Positions 1 through 8,353 of a stretch of 64,000 nucleotides of DNA are shown here, piece by piece. Source of the stretch: an uncultured Dorea sp. (GTDB lineage: Bacteria > Bacillota > Clostridia > Lachnospirales > Lachnospiraceae); assembly GCA_910584095.1 (NCBI GenBank), contig CAJTYU010000001.1, positions 281,011 to 345,010 on the forward strand, read 5' to 3'. Every line of letters begins with the position of its first letter. Positions within the stretch are counted from its first letter, which is position 1. The translations under genes and the position numbers were made by a program. The notes under the pieces are model-generated. The model was given only the letters and a program-made list of their open reading frames with translations, was not told where the DNA came from and made no database searches.

Positions 1-507
1 CTTTACTTCTGCGAAACTTAATTCTACTGGCGTCTCGCGGCCAAACAGCTCAACATTGATCGTCAGACTCTGCTTCTGCGGATTCATAGCGCGGACAATG
101 CCCACTGTATCAGCCCACGCTCCCGCAATAACCTGAATGGTATCGCCGACCTCGTAGTCAACTACGATGTTATCACGCTTGATTCCCAGACCAGCCATCT
201 CAATATCCGTAAGAGGAACCGGCTTGGAACCAGGACCTACGAATCCAGTTACGCCTCTGGTATTGCGGACCACGTACCATGTATCGTCGTTCATGATCAT
301 ATGAATCAGCACATAGCCGGGAAACATCTTCTTCTGAGAAGCTTTCTGGACTCCGTTCTTTAATTCAACCACATCCTGCATCGGAACTTGAACTTCCAGA
401 ATCTGATCCTCCAGATGTCTGTTCTCAATAGTTTTGTCAATGTTAGCCTTCACCTTGTTCTCATACCCGGAATAGGTATGAACAACATACCATTTTGCCT
501 CTGACAT
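1..507 (-). CDS. nusG: Transcription termination/antitermination protein NusG (3' end outside window)
   Basis: NusG couples RNA polymerase to Rho, ribosomes and pausing signals. The readable part, beginning MSEAKWYVVHTYSGYE, is the NGN domain, with the typical FPGYVLI and DDTWYVVRNTRGVTGFVG segments. After it comes the start of the KOW domain (VDYEVGDTIQVIAGAWADT). The ATG at 507 is preceded by an AAGGTGAT ribosome binding site. The C-terminus runs off the left edge of the window. It is the third gene of an rpmG-secE-nusG operon, the standard bacterial order, but it is separated from secE by an unusually long gap of about 170 bp that contains a palindromic repeat. Identification is secure. 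Confidence 0.97.
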   Translation of the reverse strand, partial: MSEAKWYVVHTYSGYENKVKANIDKTIENRHLEDQILEVQVPMQDVVELKNGVQKASQKKMFPGYVLIHMIMNDDTWYVVRNTRGVTGFVGPGSKPVPLTDIEMAGLGIKRDNIVVDYEVGDTIQVIAGAWADTVGIVRAMNPQKQSLTINVELFGRETPVELSFAEVK

Positions 508-543
508 AAAATCACCTTTCTTGCATGCAGTTTATCAGTTATC

Positions 544-677
544 TGTTACTGTTCACTCCGTTTTACAGCAACTTTCGCAAATCCGTTTAAAATTCGCTTC
601 GCGATTGGGATTTGCTCACACCTGAATCACTTTCTTACGTACTTTGCAGTGAATACAAAGTACTGTGTGAACAGTAA
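544..677. repeat. MITE-like palindromic repeat between secE and nusG
   Basis: The ends are exact inverted copies of one another: GTTACTGTTCAC at 544-555 and GTGAACAGTAAC at 666-677. The interior also has inverted repeats (GCAAATCC against GGATTTGC, enclosing TCGC-TTC-GCGA). The whole piece can therefore fold into a long hairpin. It contains no credible gene. A compact derivative with the same termini lies at 21321-21343. This architecture fits a small non-autonomous element or a REP-like repeat; its transposase, if any, is unknown. Confidence 0.6.
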
Positions 678-680
678 CAG

Positions 681-875
681 TTATCTTACTAATAAATCCA
701 CCCCGTTCTGCACTAGGAAATCTACAACTGCGATAATGACTCCAAGTACCACGGATACAGAAACGACTGCCGCTGTCTGTTTTGCAAGTGTCTCTTTGTC
801 CGGCCAGATGATCTTACGGAACTCTGCCTTCAGACCCTTGAACCAGCTCTTTTTCTGAGCTTCCTTTTTAGCCAT
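681..875 (-). CDS. secE: Preprotein translocase subunit SecE
   Basis: Small membrane subunit of the SecYEG channel, 64 aa, the usual length for single-spanning Gram-positive SecE. It has the conserved amphipathic segment (FKGLKAEFRKIIWPDKETL) before one C-terminal transmembrane helix (about residues 34-60, rich in V, I and L). The WP(D)-K-E motif is diagnostic. It follows rpmG by 27 bp and precedes nusG in the same transcript. Confidence 0.96.
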   Translation of the reverse strand: MAKKEAQKKSWFKGLKAEFRKIIWPDKETLAKQTAAVVSVSVVLGVIIAVVDFLVQNGVDLLVR

Positions 876-902
876 AATCTACACACTCCTCCCAAAAGCA
901 GA

Positions 903-1052
903 CTACTTCGTCTCTTTGTGCATCGTGTGTGATTTACAGAACCTGCAGTACTTCTTCGTCTGCATACGCTCAGGATGAGCTTTCTTATCCTTTGTCATGT
1001 TGTAGTTCCGCTGCTTGCACTCTGTACATTCTAAAGTAATTCTTGTACGCAC
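903..1052 (-). CDS. rpmG: Ribosomal protein L33 (bL33)
   Basis: A 49-aa protein reading (G/M)RTRITLECTECKQRNY and ending HTMHKETK. Two Cys pairs, CTEC and CRFC, mark the zinc-binding form of L33. The start is GTG at 1050-1052, the first codon after a GAGGTGG ribosome binding site; no ATG fits. It is the first gene of the rpmG-secE-nusG operon, directly behind a promoter at 1159-1188. It is short enough to be missed by ORF length cut-offs. Confidence 0.96.
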   Translation of the reverse strand: MRTRITLECTECKQRNYNMTKDKKAHPERMQTKKYCRFCKSHTMHKETK

Positions 1053-1096
1053 AACTTCCACCTCGCTTCGTATATACATATTTTACGTGTTACGTT

Positions 1097-1115
1097 GGTA
1101 GCTTGCGAGGCTACC
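1097..1115 (-). other. Leader hairpin upstream of rpmG
   Basis: GGTAGC and GCTACC enclose a 7-nt loop within the 5' leader of rpmG. It is followed on the minus strand by more leader, not a T-run, so it is not an obvious terminator. It could influence L33/SecE/NusG expression; this is inference only. Confidence 0.35.
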
Positions 1116-1158
1116 TAAAATTAGGCATAAAAAAAAGACCTACTTCCATCGCTAGAAT

Positions 1159-1188
1159 ACTATAGCATAGTATCCGCCCCGGAGTCAA
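1159..1188 (-). promoter_or_regulatory. Sigma-A promoter of rpmG-secE-nusG
   Basis: On the minus strand, -35 TTGACT (1188-1183) and -10 TATAGT (1164-1159) are separated by 18 bp. The site is about 105 bp upstream of the rpmG start codon and is the only near-consensus pair in this gap. Confidence 0.7.
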
Positions 1189-1284
1189 GCCTTTTTCACT
1201 GGTTTCCCTATATACTGCCTGCAAAAAAGCGAATGCATAGTTTACCGGGTACTCCGCGCGGACCGGATGCCCTGCGCGTTAACC

Positions 1285-2544
1285 CTAAAGCCTCCTGCAT
1301 TCCATATAATACCGCTTCTGGGACTCCATTCCCATAGAAAATGTCTTACGCGGCAGAACGCCTCCCGCACAAATTGCCGAAAACAGAGAACTCTTATCAA
1401 TCGGCCGAAGCAGCATGCCGCAGACATTTTCTTCCTCCGAAAGCTCCTCTACCGCTTCCTTGCTATGTACATAATCAAGCTCCAATTCAGCCTGCCCCTC
1501 CATATATTTATCCAGAAAATGCTGCAGCAGTTCTACCGGCAGATGTCCTCCTGTATCAGACAGCTTAATTCCCATTCTGCATCCGCGCTGGATAAATATG
1601 ATATCCGCTTCTCCCTCATCGCTGCATTTTTCCACGCCGCAGTTTCTAAGATTCTTCAAATATATTTCAAATCGGCTCGCTACGGCATCAAGTCTGCCGC
1701 CATAAAGCACTCTATGAATCGCCTCAAACCGAAGCGCGGGACAATGCAGATTCACTACCTCCACAAGAGCATATCTGGCCGGATGTCTCTTTGCTTCTTC
1801 CGCCGGCAGTCCATCCTTTAGATTTTCCCAGCAGGTCTTCGCCGCGGCAAGGGAATGGTTTCCATCCCCCGCCGCAAGAAATATCTCTGGACTCTTACGT
1901 TCAAGCTTTTCGATCTTTTTCGTCAGTGCTTCTGCTTCTCTTCCTTCAACTGCATAACCGCATACCTTCCCGCCGCCAAACATCAGTTCCGTATCGTACA
2001 GCATGGGAAGTTCCTCTTTCTTCTGATATAAAGGCTCCAGCAAGCGACAATCTGCATCGTCCAGCAGCATCATGATGTGAGGACTTTCAATCATTGCGTG
2101 TTTCCGGATTCCTACCCGAACCGGAATCCTTTCCTTGACAGTCTCCTCCGTTGCCCTTACCGGCTTTGCCGAACTCTCCGTATAATCATAAGCCTCCAAA
2201 TCAAGAGCCGCAATCAATCCCACGCGGACACCCGCTTCTGTCTCTCGAACCGTGAGCACGTATCCCTCGCGAACCCTCTCCGCCAGAACTCCTTTTGCCA
2301 GATATCGCCGCATATTTGATTGGATTCCGGCCAGCCTCTGGGTATATGCCGCTTCATCCTCGGCTCCCAAATATGTCTCCGGATAAATAATATGAAACGT
2401 TGACGGCGCATCGCCTACGCATTGCTTTACCCGCTCCCAATACTCCGGCTGGCTGGTAAACTGGTCGCAGGCGATTACCGCCCATTTTTTCTTGTCAATA
2501 CTATCTGCCGGCAATAAGATATCCGCCCCACGCAAACATGCCAT
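1285..2544 (-). CDS. DUF1015 family protein
   Basis: A 419-aa cytosolic protein. It begins MACLRGADILLPADSI and carries segments typical of the DUF1015 family: WAVIACDQFTSQPEYW near the N-terminus, and a central AAGDGNHSLAAAK that corresponds to the family's ADGHHR-like motif. The family's biochemical function is not established. The start has a GGGAGG ribosome binding site 9 nt upstream. It is monocistronic as far as can be seen and unrelated to its flanking genes. Confidence 0.85.
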   Translation of the reverse strand: MACLRGADILLPADSIDKKKWAVIACDQFTSQPEYWERVKQCVGDAPSTFHIIYPETYLGAEDEAAYTQRLAGIQSNMRRYLAKGVLAERVREGYVLTVRETEAGVRVGLIAALDLEAYDYTESSAKPVRATEETVKERIPVRVGIRKHAMIESPHIMMLLDDADCRLLEPLYQKKEELPMLYDTELMFGGGKVCGYAVEGREAEALTKKIEKLERKSPEIFLAAGDGNHSLAAAKTCWENLKDGLPAEEAKRHPARYALVEVVNLHCPALRFEAIHRVLYGGRLDAVASRFEIYLKNLRNCGVEKCSDEGEADIIFIQRGCRMGIKLSDTGGHLPVELLQHFLDKYMEGQAELELDYVHSKEAVEELSEEENVCGMLLRPIDKSSLFSAICAGGVLPRKTFSMGMESQKRYYMECRRL

Positions 2545-2624
2545 GGCTTTTTGCCTCCCTCATTTGTTATAATCTTCTCTATTATAATCTATTTCTATCA
2601 AATATACTATAAAAATATTCCGCC

Positions 2625-2655
2625 AAAAAACAGACGGCATTTCCGCCGCCTGTTT
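2625..2655 (-). terminator. Rho-independent terminator after the XRE gene pair
   Basis: On the minus strand, AAACAGGCGGC and GCCGTCTGTTT form the stem (one G-T pair) around a short loop, and TTTTTT follows. It sits 50 bp downstream of the last XRE gene. Confidence 0.75.
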
Positions 2656-2706
2656 ACACAGTATTCAATTGTAATCCGTCGCCTGTTTATCTCTCGGACG
2701 CCTTAA

Positions 2707-2946
2707 TCAGCCGTCCTCCTGCGTCCAGTCCCTGCCTATCAGCACGTCCAGAGATATCTCAAATATATCTGCCATTTTCCATAGCATAAATATATCCGGA
2801 AGTCTCTTTCCAATCTCATAACCGGCAAGAGACGTCCTGTGTATCCACAGCTTTTTAGCAAGCTGAGTCTGCGACAAATTTTTTTCTTCCCTAAACCGCT
2901 TAATATTTCTCCCGACGACTCCTCTGCTCTCCTCTTTTGTCTTCAT
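2707..2946 (-). CDS. Small XRE-family HTH protein
   Basis: A 79-aa protein that is almost entirely a Cro/C1-type helix-turn-helix (KNLSQTQLAKKLWIHRTSLAGYE, residues about 23-45), with the usual C-terminal helix ending DVLIGRDW. It likely binds DNA as a dimer. Its start lies inside the end of the upstream XRE gene (47-bp overlap, different frame), so the two are translationally coupled. No target can be named. The pair could regulate each other or the divergent glgCD promoter region; this is inference. Confidence 0.8.
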   Translation of the reverse strand: MKTKEESRGVVGRNIKRFREEKNLSQTQLAKKLWIHRTSLAGYEIGKRLPDIFMLWKMADIFEISLDVLIGRDWTQEDG

Positions 2947-3286
2947 GCGGACCTTCCATATTCTCCCTCAAATTTTTCTTCAGATCCAACACTGCCTGGC
3001 TGATAATTTTCAATTCTCCTATACTGCAGTCCTCCAAAACGTCCATGATCTCGCCCTGATAAATTCCCGAAGCATAATCAAGACTATCGCAAAGAAGGCT
3101 ATCAGCAGACACATGCAGCGCATTAGAGGCTTTTATCAGAAAATCTATACTGAGCGTCGTCTTGGCGTTTTCTACATGGCTGATATGAGGAACCGAATAC
3201 TCAATCTCGCCGGCAAGCTGTTCCTGTGAATAATTCATTGCCCTGCGCGCCTGCCTGATCCGTTTTCCCAGCTTCCTGTAATCCAT
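2900..3286 (-). CDS. XRE-family transcriptional regulator
   Basis: A 128-aa protein with an N-terminal HTH (MNYSQEQLAGEIEYSVPHIS, about residues 18-37, then HVENAKTTLSIDFL) that is a textbook XRE fold. It is followed by a helical C-terminal part with a Lys/Arg-rich tail. AGGTAAAG precedes the ATG at 3286. It is transcribed away from glgCD and overlaps a second, smaller XRE gene at its 3' end. There are no signs of a phage nearby. Confidence 0.85.
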   Translation of the reverse strand: MDYRKLGKRIRQARRAMNYSQEQLAGEIEYSVPHISHVENAKTTLSIDFLIKASNALHVSADSLLCDSLDYASGIYQGEIMDVLEDCSIGELKIISQAVLDLKKNLRENMEGPHEDKRGEQRSRREKY

Positions 3287-3695
3287 TTCTTTACCTCCAG
3301 TGCTCTTACAGCCATTTTAATGAATACGCTTTTGCATGACCATTAAGTACAAAGATAGTTATTTCCTTATAATTTAAAATCTATAAATTTTTCCAGCCGC
3401 ATAATCTCCTTTGCTTTTATATCACGCTTAAAAAAACACATACTTTTCCTATTCTCGCGTATATTTATTCATGAAATATATATTTTGTCCCAGACGTACC
3501 TTTAAATAAGCGGGAATCCAGACTTTTGCCTTGGCAGGCTTTTACTAATCCGGGTTCCGTTATCGTCTTCAGGTTTATTTACGAACACTAACGTTTTTAT
3601 AGAATAAAACCATGGATTTCTTACACAAAGATATGGAAAAATTTCCAAAAAAGTTGTACAATATAAACATATAACATTTAAGAAGGGAGTTTATT
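3287..3695. other. AT-rich intergenic region between divergent XRE genes and glgCD
   Basis: Strongly AT-rich spacer with no coding sequence I can support. It must contain the glgC promoter; the best candidate is TACAAT at 3657-3662 (preceded by a TTG) some 35 bp before the glgC ATG, with only a weak -35. An AAGAAGGGAG ribosome binding site lies at 3679-3688. I see no convincing operator or hairpin. Confidence 0.4.
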
Positions 3696-4835
3696 ATGAA
3701 GCACAATGATATGTTAGCAATGATTCTTGCCGGCGGACGTGGTTCCCGTCTGCATGATCTAACCAACAAAGTTGCAAAACCGGCTGTATCATACGGTGGA
3801 AAATATAAAATTATCGATTTTCCGATTAGTAACTGCGCAAATAGTGGTATTGATGTAGTTGGTGTCCTGACCCAATATGAGTCAGTTATTTTAAACAGCT
3901 ATGTAGCTGCCGGGGGACGCTGGGGTCTTGACGCAAAAGACAGCGGCGTATATGTTTTGCCGCCCCGCGAGAAAGCGGATGCGAATCTCGATGTTTACCG
4001 GGGTACTGCCGACGCAATTTCACAAAACATTGATTTTATTGATACTTTCAGCCCAGAGTACCTGCTGGTCCTCTCCGGCGACCATATCTACAAGATGGAT
4101 TATGACAAGATGTTAGACTTCCACAAAGAGAACGGTGCAGACGCTACTATCGCTGTTATCGAAGTTCCCATGAAAGAAGCTAGCCGTTTTGGTATCATGA
4201 ACACCGATGAAAACGGACAAATCGTAGAGTTTGAGGAGAAACCGCCTCAGCCGAAGAGCAATCTGGCTTCGATGGGTATCTATATCTTCTCATGGAAGCT
4301 GCTCCGCAAGATGCTGGTTGCCGATATGAAGAATGCCGAATCCAGCCACGATTTCGGCAAGGATATTATTCCTGCTCTTTTAAACGACAGCCGCAAGCTT
4401 ATGGCTTACAAATTTAAAGGTTATTGGAAGGATGTTGGAACCATTGACTCCCTCTGGGAAGCTAACATGGATCTCCTTGATAAGAAAAGCGCTCTGGATC
4501 TTGGCGACTCTTCTTGGAAAATTTATACCCAAGATACTAATTCCTTACCCCAATACATTGGTCAAGACGCTGAAATCAGCCGTGCGTTCATTACTCAGGG
4601 CTGTGTGATCGACGGACAGGTTAAAAATTCCGTCCTGTTTACAGGCGCCAAGGTCGCCGCAGGAGCCAAGGTCATCGATTCCGTGCTGATGCCTGGCGCT
4701 GTTATAGAAGAAGGCGCCGTCGTAACGCGTGCATTAGTTGCAGACGGAATTAAGATCGGCGCCCGCGCTGTCGTTGGCTCTGCAGACAGCGAGAATATTG
4801 AATTAGTTGCAAAACGCGTAAAGGGGGAGGAATAA
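3696..4835 (+). CDS. glgC: Glucose-1-phosphate adenylyltransferase, catalytic subunit
   Basis: Makes ADP-glucose from ATP and glucose-1-phosphate, the committed step of bacterial glycogen synthesis. 379 aa. The nucleotide-binding signature LAGGRGSRL is at residues 11-19. KPAVSYGGKYKIIDFPISNC and LSGDHIYKMDY follow, and the C-terminal left-handed beta-helix (IDGQVKNSVLFTGAKV and repeats) completes the fold. All expected catalytic segments are present. The partner gene glgD starts 1 bp after its stop, so the two subunits are cotranslated. Confidence 0.96.
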   Translation: MKHNDMLAMILAGGRGSRLHDLTNKVAKPAVSYGGKYKIIDFPISNCANSGIDVVGVLTQYESVILNSYVAAGGRWGLDAKDSGVYVLPPREKADANLDVYRGTADAISQNIDFIDTFSPEYLLVLSGDHIYKMDYDKMLDFHKENGADATIAVIEVPMKEASRFGIMNTDENGQIVEFEEKPPQPKSNLASMGIYIFSWKLLRKMLVADMKNAESSHDFGKDIIPALLNDSRKLMAYKFKGYWKDVGTIDSLWEANMDLLDKKSALDLGDSSWKIYTQDTNSLPQYIGQDAEISRAFITQGCVIDGQVKNSVLFTGAKVAAGAKVIDSVLMPGAVIEEGAVVTRALVADGIKIGARAVVGSADSENIELVAKRVKGEE

Positions 4836-4836
4836 T

Positions 4837-5949
4837 ATGAGTAAAGCACTAGGTATTATTAATTTCGCCGGAAATCATATTAACATTCGCGGCCTTCAGT
4901 TTTACCGCCCGGTTGGAGCTATTTCCTTCCTTGGAAGATACCGTGTCATTGATTTCCCGGTTTCAAATTTCAGCAACAGCGGTATTGAAAACATCCATGT
5001 ATATGTGCGGCGGAAACCAAGATCTCTGGCCGAGCACCTTGGAACAGGACGTCATTATAACATCAATTCCAAACGCGGAAGACTGCATCTTTTGTTTGCC
5101 GAGGAAGGTATGGAAAGCCTGTACAGCAACGATATTTCCGCTTATATCGACAATATTGAGGTTATTGAAAATTCGTCCAGCGAATATGTAATCATTGCAC
5201 CAAGCTGTATGGTATTCAAGCAGGATTTTGACGCGCTTCTGAACCAGCATATTGAATCCGGCGCTGATATCACACTTTTATACCACTCTACTGACGAAGC
5301 AAAGGAAAAGTTTTTAACCTGCCAGACTCTGGATCTGAACAAGCAGAAAGGCGTTACCGCTATTTCGCCAAACCGGGGCAGCAAAAAGAGCCAGTACATC
5401 TTTATGGATACTTATGTAATGAAAAGGGATCTCTTTATTGACCTGATTAAAAACACCCACAAATCCTCTGCACTGTACACTTTGACGGATGCCGTGAACC
5501 TTATATGTCAGGAGATGGATGTGCGCGCTGTTGCACACCGCGGCTTCTTTGCTTCCATCACAGATTTCAAAGCTTACTACGACGCTAATCTGGATTTGAT
5601 TGACTATAAGACAGCTTGTTCTCTATTTGATGAAGACTGGCCGATCTACACTAGAACAAATGATTCCTGCCCGACCCAGTATTTTGAGGATGCCCGCGTA
5701 AAAGCTTCCATCGTTTCCAACGGATGTTTGATCGAGGGCACCATTGAAAATTCTGTTCTCGGACGAGGCTGTGTTATCAAAAAAGGCGCTTCTATTAAAA
5801 ACTGCGTAATACTTCCAGACGTTGTGGTAGGAGAAGATACCGTTCTTGAAAATGTAGTCGTTGACAAGCATGCCAGGATTACCAAGGTAAAAGAAGTTAA
5901 AGGAACCCCTGAAAATCCAGGATACGTAAAACGCGGCGATTCTCTGTAG
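4837..5949 (+). CDS. glgD: Glucose-1-phosphate adenylyltransferase, regulatory subunit GlgD
   Basis: 370 aa, homologous to GlgC over its whole length. The N-terminal GGRG pyrophosphorylase loop is replaced by INFAGNHINIRGLQFYRPVG, so it is not expected to bind ATP productively. This is typical of Firmicute GlgD, which is known in this family to modulate GlgC in a heterotetramer. The C-terminal hexapeptide beta-helix is present (SIVSNGCLIEGTIENSVLGR). It is coupled to glgC. No other glycogen genes (glgA, glgP, glgB) are nearby. Confidence 0.94.
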   Translation: MSKALGIINFAGNHINIRGLQFYRPVGAISFLGRYRVIDFPVSNFSNSGIENIHVYVRRKPRSLAEHLGTGRHYNINSKRGRLHLLFAEEGMESLYSNDISAYIDNIEVIENSSSEYVIIAPSCMVFKQDFDALLNQHIESGADITLLYHSTDEAKEKFLTCQTLDLNKQKGVTAISPNRGSKKSQYIFMDTYVMKRDLFIDLIKNTHKSSALYTLTDAVNLICQEMDVRAVAHRGFFASITDFKAYYDANLDLIDYKTACSLFDEDWPIYTRTNDSCPTQYFEDARVKASIVSNGCLIEGTIENSVLGRGCVIKKGASIKNCVILPDVVVGEDTVLENVVVDKHARITKVKEVKGTPENPGYVKRGDSL

Positions 5950-6007
5950 AAATTTTTTATTCTGCCTGCATCGTAACAACGCGTCTTCCTGTGCACAAAA
6001 GCACAAC

Positions 6008-6054
6008 AAACCGCTGCCCCAAAAGAGCCTGTCTCTTCTGGGACGGCGGTTTTC
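6008..6054 (+). terminator. Terminator of glgCD
   Basis: AAACCGCTGCCCC pairs with GGGACGGCGGTTT across an inner AGAG/CTCT hairpin, followed by TTTTCCTTT. It lies about 60 bp past the glgD stop codon. Confidence 0.8.
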
Positions 6055-6101
6055 CTTTCAATTGACCTTTATAATTATATTATTTCATAGGAGTTTATAT
6101 T

Positions 6102-7196
6102 ATGTCGACAATTATGGATTATTTGACTTGGCGCGGCGACTTAACATTTACCCAATCACCTTTTAATGAAATTGATAACCTTCTTCTATCCTGCTTATCC
6201 TATGCAGAACTGGATGGAATCGTTCCGAAACGCCGAGGATCCGTTACAATTGCAGAAGCGTCCGCCGCTTTCTTTGAAAAACATACTGAAAAAGAAATAA
6301 ACTCTTACCGCTCCTTTCTCCGTCAGGTTCCATTCCTCCTAAAGGCTATGGCAGAGACCAAACGCTTCGGCAAGGCGGAACTTATGCATTACGTAAATAA
6401 AGTCAGCGCCAAAAGGGAGCTTCAATTCTCTGCTGTCGAGATATTCTTAGGCGACGGAACCTCTTATATCGCATACCGCGGAACTGACGATACGCTGATC
6501 GGCTGGCGGGAAGACTTTAATATGAGCATCGGAAGCGTACCTTCAGAGCATATCGCTGCCAAATACCTGTCCCAGACCGGCAGTTTTAACCGGCATATGC
6601 TCCGTGTCGGCGGGCACTCCAAGGGCGGTCATCTGGCGCTGTATGCTTCCGCCAAATGCGATCGAGCTGTACAGCGGCGTATCCTTGGCGTTTATAACAA
6701 CGATGGTCCGGGATTTAATCACAATCTGTCAGAAGATGAAGACTTTAAAAAGATCCAGCCGAGAATCCACCGGTTTATCCCCGAATTTTCCATAGTTGGA
6801 ATGCTGATGCACCACAATGCGAAGCCGATCGTCATCCAAAGCTCCGGAACCGGAATCCGCCAGCATAATGCATTTAACTGGCAGCTGGAAGGCGCCCGCT
6901 TTCTGCGAAGCCCCTCCCTCAACCCTGCGGCTGAAGGATTTGGTGAATCCATGAAAACGTGGCTGGAACAAATGAACCTTTCTGAGCGCCAGCTCTTTAT
7001 CGACGATATGTTTTCTGTTTTGGACGCCTCCGGCGCCGTAACTGTATCGGAACTCCAGACTCAGGGACTGCGCGGCATGGCTCCTATGCTCCGGCAGCTC
7101 AATGACCTTCATCCGGAAACCAAAGAGAAGATCGATCTGCTGCTTCGGCTCCTGATCAGCCAATGGGCGGAATCCAAGCGGACGCTTCTTCCCTAA
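6102..7196 (+). CDS. Mbeg1-like (DUF2974) alpha/beta-hydrolase-fold protein
   Basis: 364 aa; MDYLTWRGDLTFTQSPFNEI at the N-terminus is characteristic of the DUF2974/Mbeg1-like family. The lipase nucleophile elbow is visible as GGHSKGGHLALYA, with Ser about residue 171, after a lipase-like FLGDGTSYIAYRGTDDTLIG strand region. No signal peptide is seen, so a cytosolic esterase/lipase-like enzyme is likely; its substrate is unknown. AGGAG precedes the ATG. It stands alone between the glgCD terminator and convergent purC. Confidence 0.82.
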   Translation: MSTIMDYLTWRGDLTFTQSPFNEIDNLLLSCLSYAELDGIVPKRRGSVTIAEASAAFFEKHTEKEINSYRSFLRQVPFLLKAMAETKRFGKAELMHYVNKVSAKRELQFSAVEIFLGDGTSYIAYRGTDDTLIGWREDFNMSIGSVPSEHIAAKYLSQTGSFNRHMLRVGGHSKGGHLALYASAKCDRAVQRRILGVYNNDGPGFNHNLSEDEDFKKIQPRIHRFIPEFSIVGMLMHHNAKPIVIQSSGTGIRQHNAFNWQLEGARFLRSPSLNPAAEGFGESMKTWLEQMNLSERQLFIDDMFSVLDASGAVTVSELQTQGLRGMAPMLRQLNDLHPETKEKIDLLLRLLISQWAESKRTLLP

Positions 7197-7217
7197 AAAA
7201 TTCTCCCGCGCGGGTGA

Positions 7218-7250
7218 ATGTGCCTGCCGTTTGCTGTTGTCGGGCAGACA
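7218..7250. terminator. Possible bidirectional hairpin between DUF2974 gene and purC
   Basis: TGTGCCTGCC and GGGCAGACACA form a stem with one mismatch in the 79-bp convergent gap. There is no clear T-run on either side, so termination is only plausible. Confidence 0.35.
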
Positions 7251-7275
7251 CATCCTAACTCTGCGGATAAAAATG

Positions 7276-8154
7276 TTATGCCAGTTCTTTGCCGGTCAGG
7301 AGCCGGTATGCCTGCAGATACTTCTCAATCGTCTTGTCTACGATATCCTGCGGCAGCGTCCAGTCATGGTCTGTATTCGCCTTCAGCCAGTCTCTGGCAA
7401 ACTGCTTGTCAAAGGACGGCTGTCCATGGCCTGGCTCATACCCTTCAGCCGGCCAGAACCGGGAGCTGTCGGGGGTAAGCATCTCATCGCCGATTACGAT
7501 ATTTCCCTCCTCGTCTAAGCCAAATTCAAACTTGGTATCCGCGATAATGATCCCACGGCTTAAAGCATACTCCGCGCACTTCTTATACAGCGTCAGGGAA
7601 TAATCCCGAAGCTTCAAAGCATATTCTTCACCTTTGCCCGGAAAACGCTTCTCAAGGTACTCTGCGCTCTCCGCATAAGAAATATTCTCGTCGTGATCGC
7701 CGATCTCCGCTTTGGTAGACGGCGTATAGATCGGCTCCGGAAGCTTATCCGACTCCTTTAAGCCCTCAGGGAGCTGAATGCCGCATACCTTCCCGGTCTT
7801 CTCATAGCTCGCCCAGCCGCTTCCCGTAATATAACCGCGGACGATACACTCTACCGGCAGCATCTCTAATTTCCTGCACAGCATGCTGCTGCCGTCAAAC
7901 TTATCCTGCCGGAAATATTCCGGCATGTCCTGCACATCCACAGAAAGCATATGATTCGGCAAGATATCCTCCGTCATATCGAACCAGAATTTGGACATCT
8001 GGGTAAGCACGGAGCCTTTCTTAGTCACTTCATTTTTCAGAATCACGTCAAAACAGCTGATCCGGTCTGTGGCAACCATAATCAGGCTGCCGCCGTTGTC
8101 ATAGATCTCCCTGACCTTTCCTTCTTTCACTGGTTTCATTTCTTGTACGCTCAT
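7276..8154 (-). CDS. purC: Phosphoribosylaminoimidazole-succinocarboxamide synthase (SAICAR synthetase)
   Basis: Joins CAIR and aspartate with ATP in purine synthesis. The N-terminal KPVKEGKVREIYD is the family's nucleotide-binding signature, followed by VATDRISCFD and VECIVRGYITGSGWASY. About 292 aa, a long PurC type. The start at 8154 (MSVQEMKPVKEG) is preferred because GAGGTG lies 7 nt upstream; the in-frame ATG 15 bp earlier overlaps that site. No other pur genes are nearby. Confidence 0.95.
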   Translation of the reverse strand: MSVQEMKPVKEGKVREIYDNGGSLIMVATDRISCFDVILKNEVTKKGSVLTQMSKFWFDMTEDILPNHMLSVDVQDMPEYFRQDKFDGSSMLCRKLEMLPVECIVRGYITGSGWASYEKTGKVCGIQLPEGLKESDKLPEPIYTPSTKAEIGDHDENISYAESAEYLEKRFPGKGEEYALKLRDYSLTLYKKCAEYALSRGIIIADTKFEFGLDEEGNIVIGDEMLTPDSSRFWPAEGYEPGHGQPSFDKQFARDWLKANTDHDWTLPQDIVDKTIEKYLQAYRLLTGKELA

Positions 8155-8248
8155 CTTTTTGCACCTCATCTATCATCTCTTATTTTACATTAACACTATT
8201 ACCGTAACATTTTTATCCTCTAATTGCAATATAAGTCTTACCATAAAT

Positions 8249-8284
8249 GAAAATGACCCAGGCGGCTGCTCTCAGGTCATTTTC
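8249..8284. terminator. Bidirectional terminator between mtlD and purC
   Basis: GAAAATGACC (8249-8258) and GGTCATTTTC (8275-8284) form a perfect 10-bp stem with A/T-rich flanks. It separates mtlD from purC. Confidence 0.75.
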
Positions 8285-8353
8285 ATCATTTATTATTTTA
8301 TTACAGTTAAGGCTTCATTAGTTTCAAGCAGCCTGTTTTTAGTGTTGCGTATA

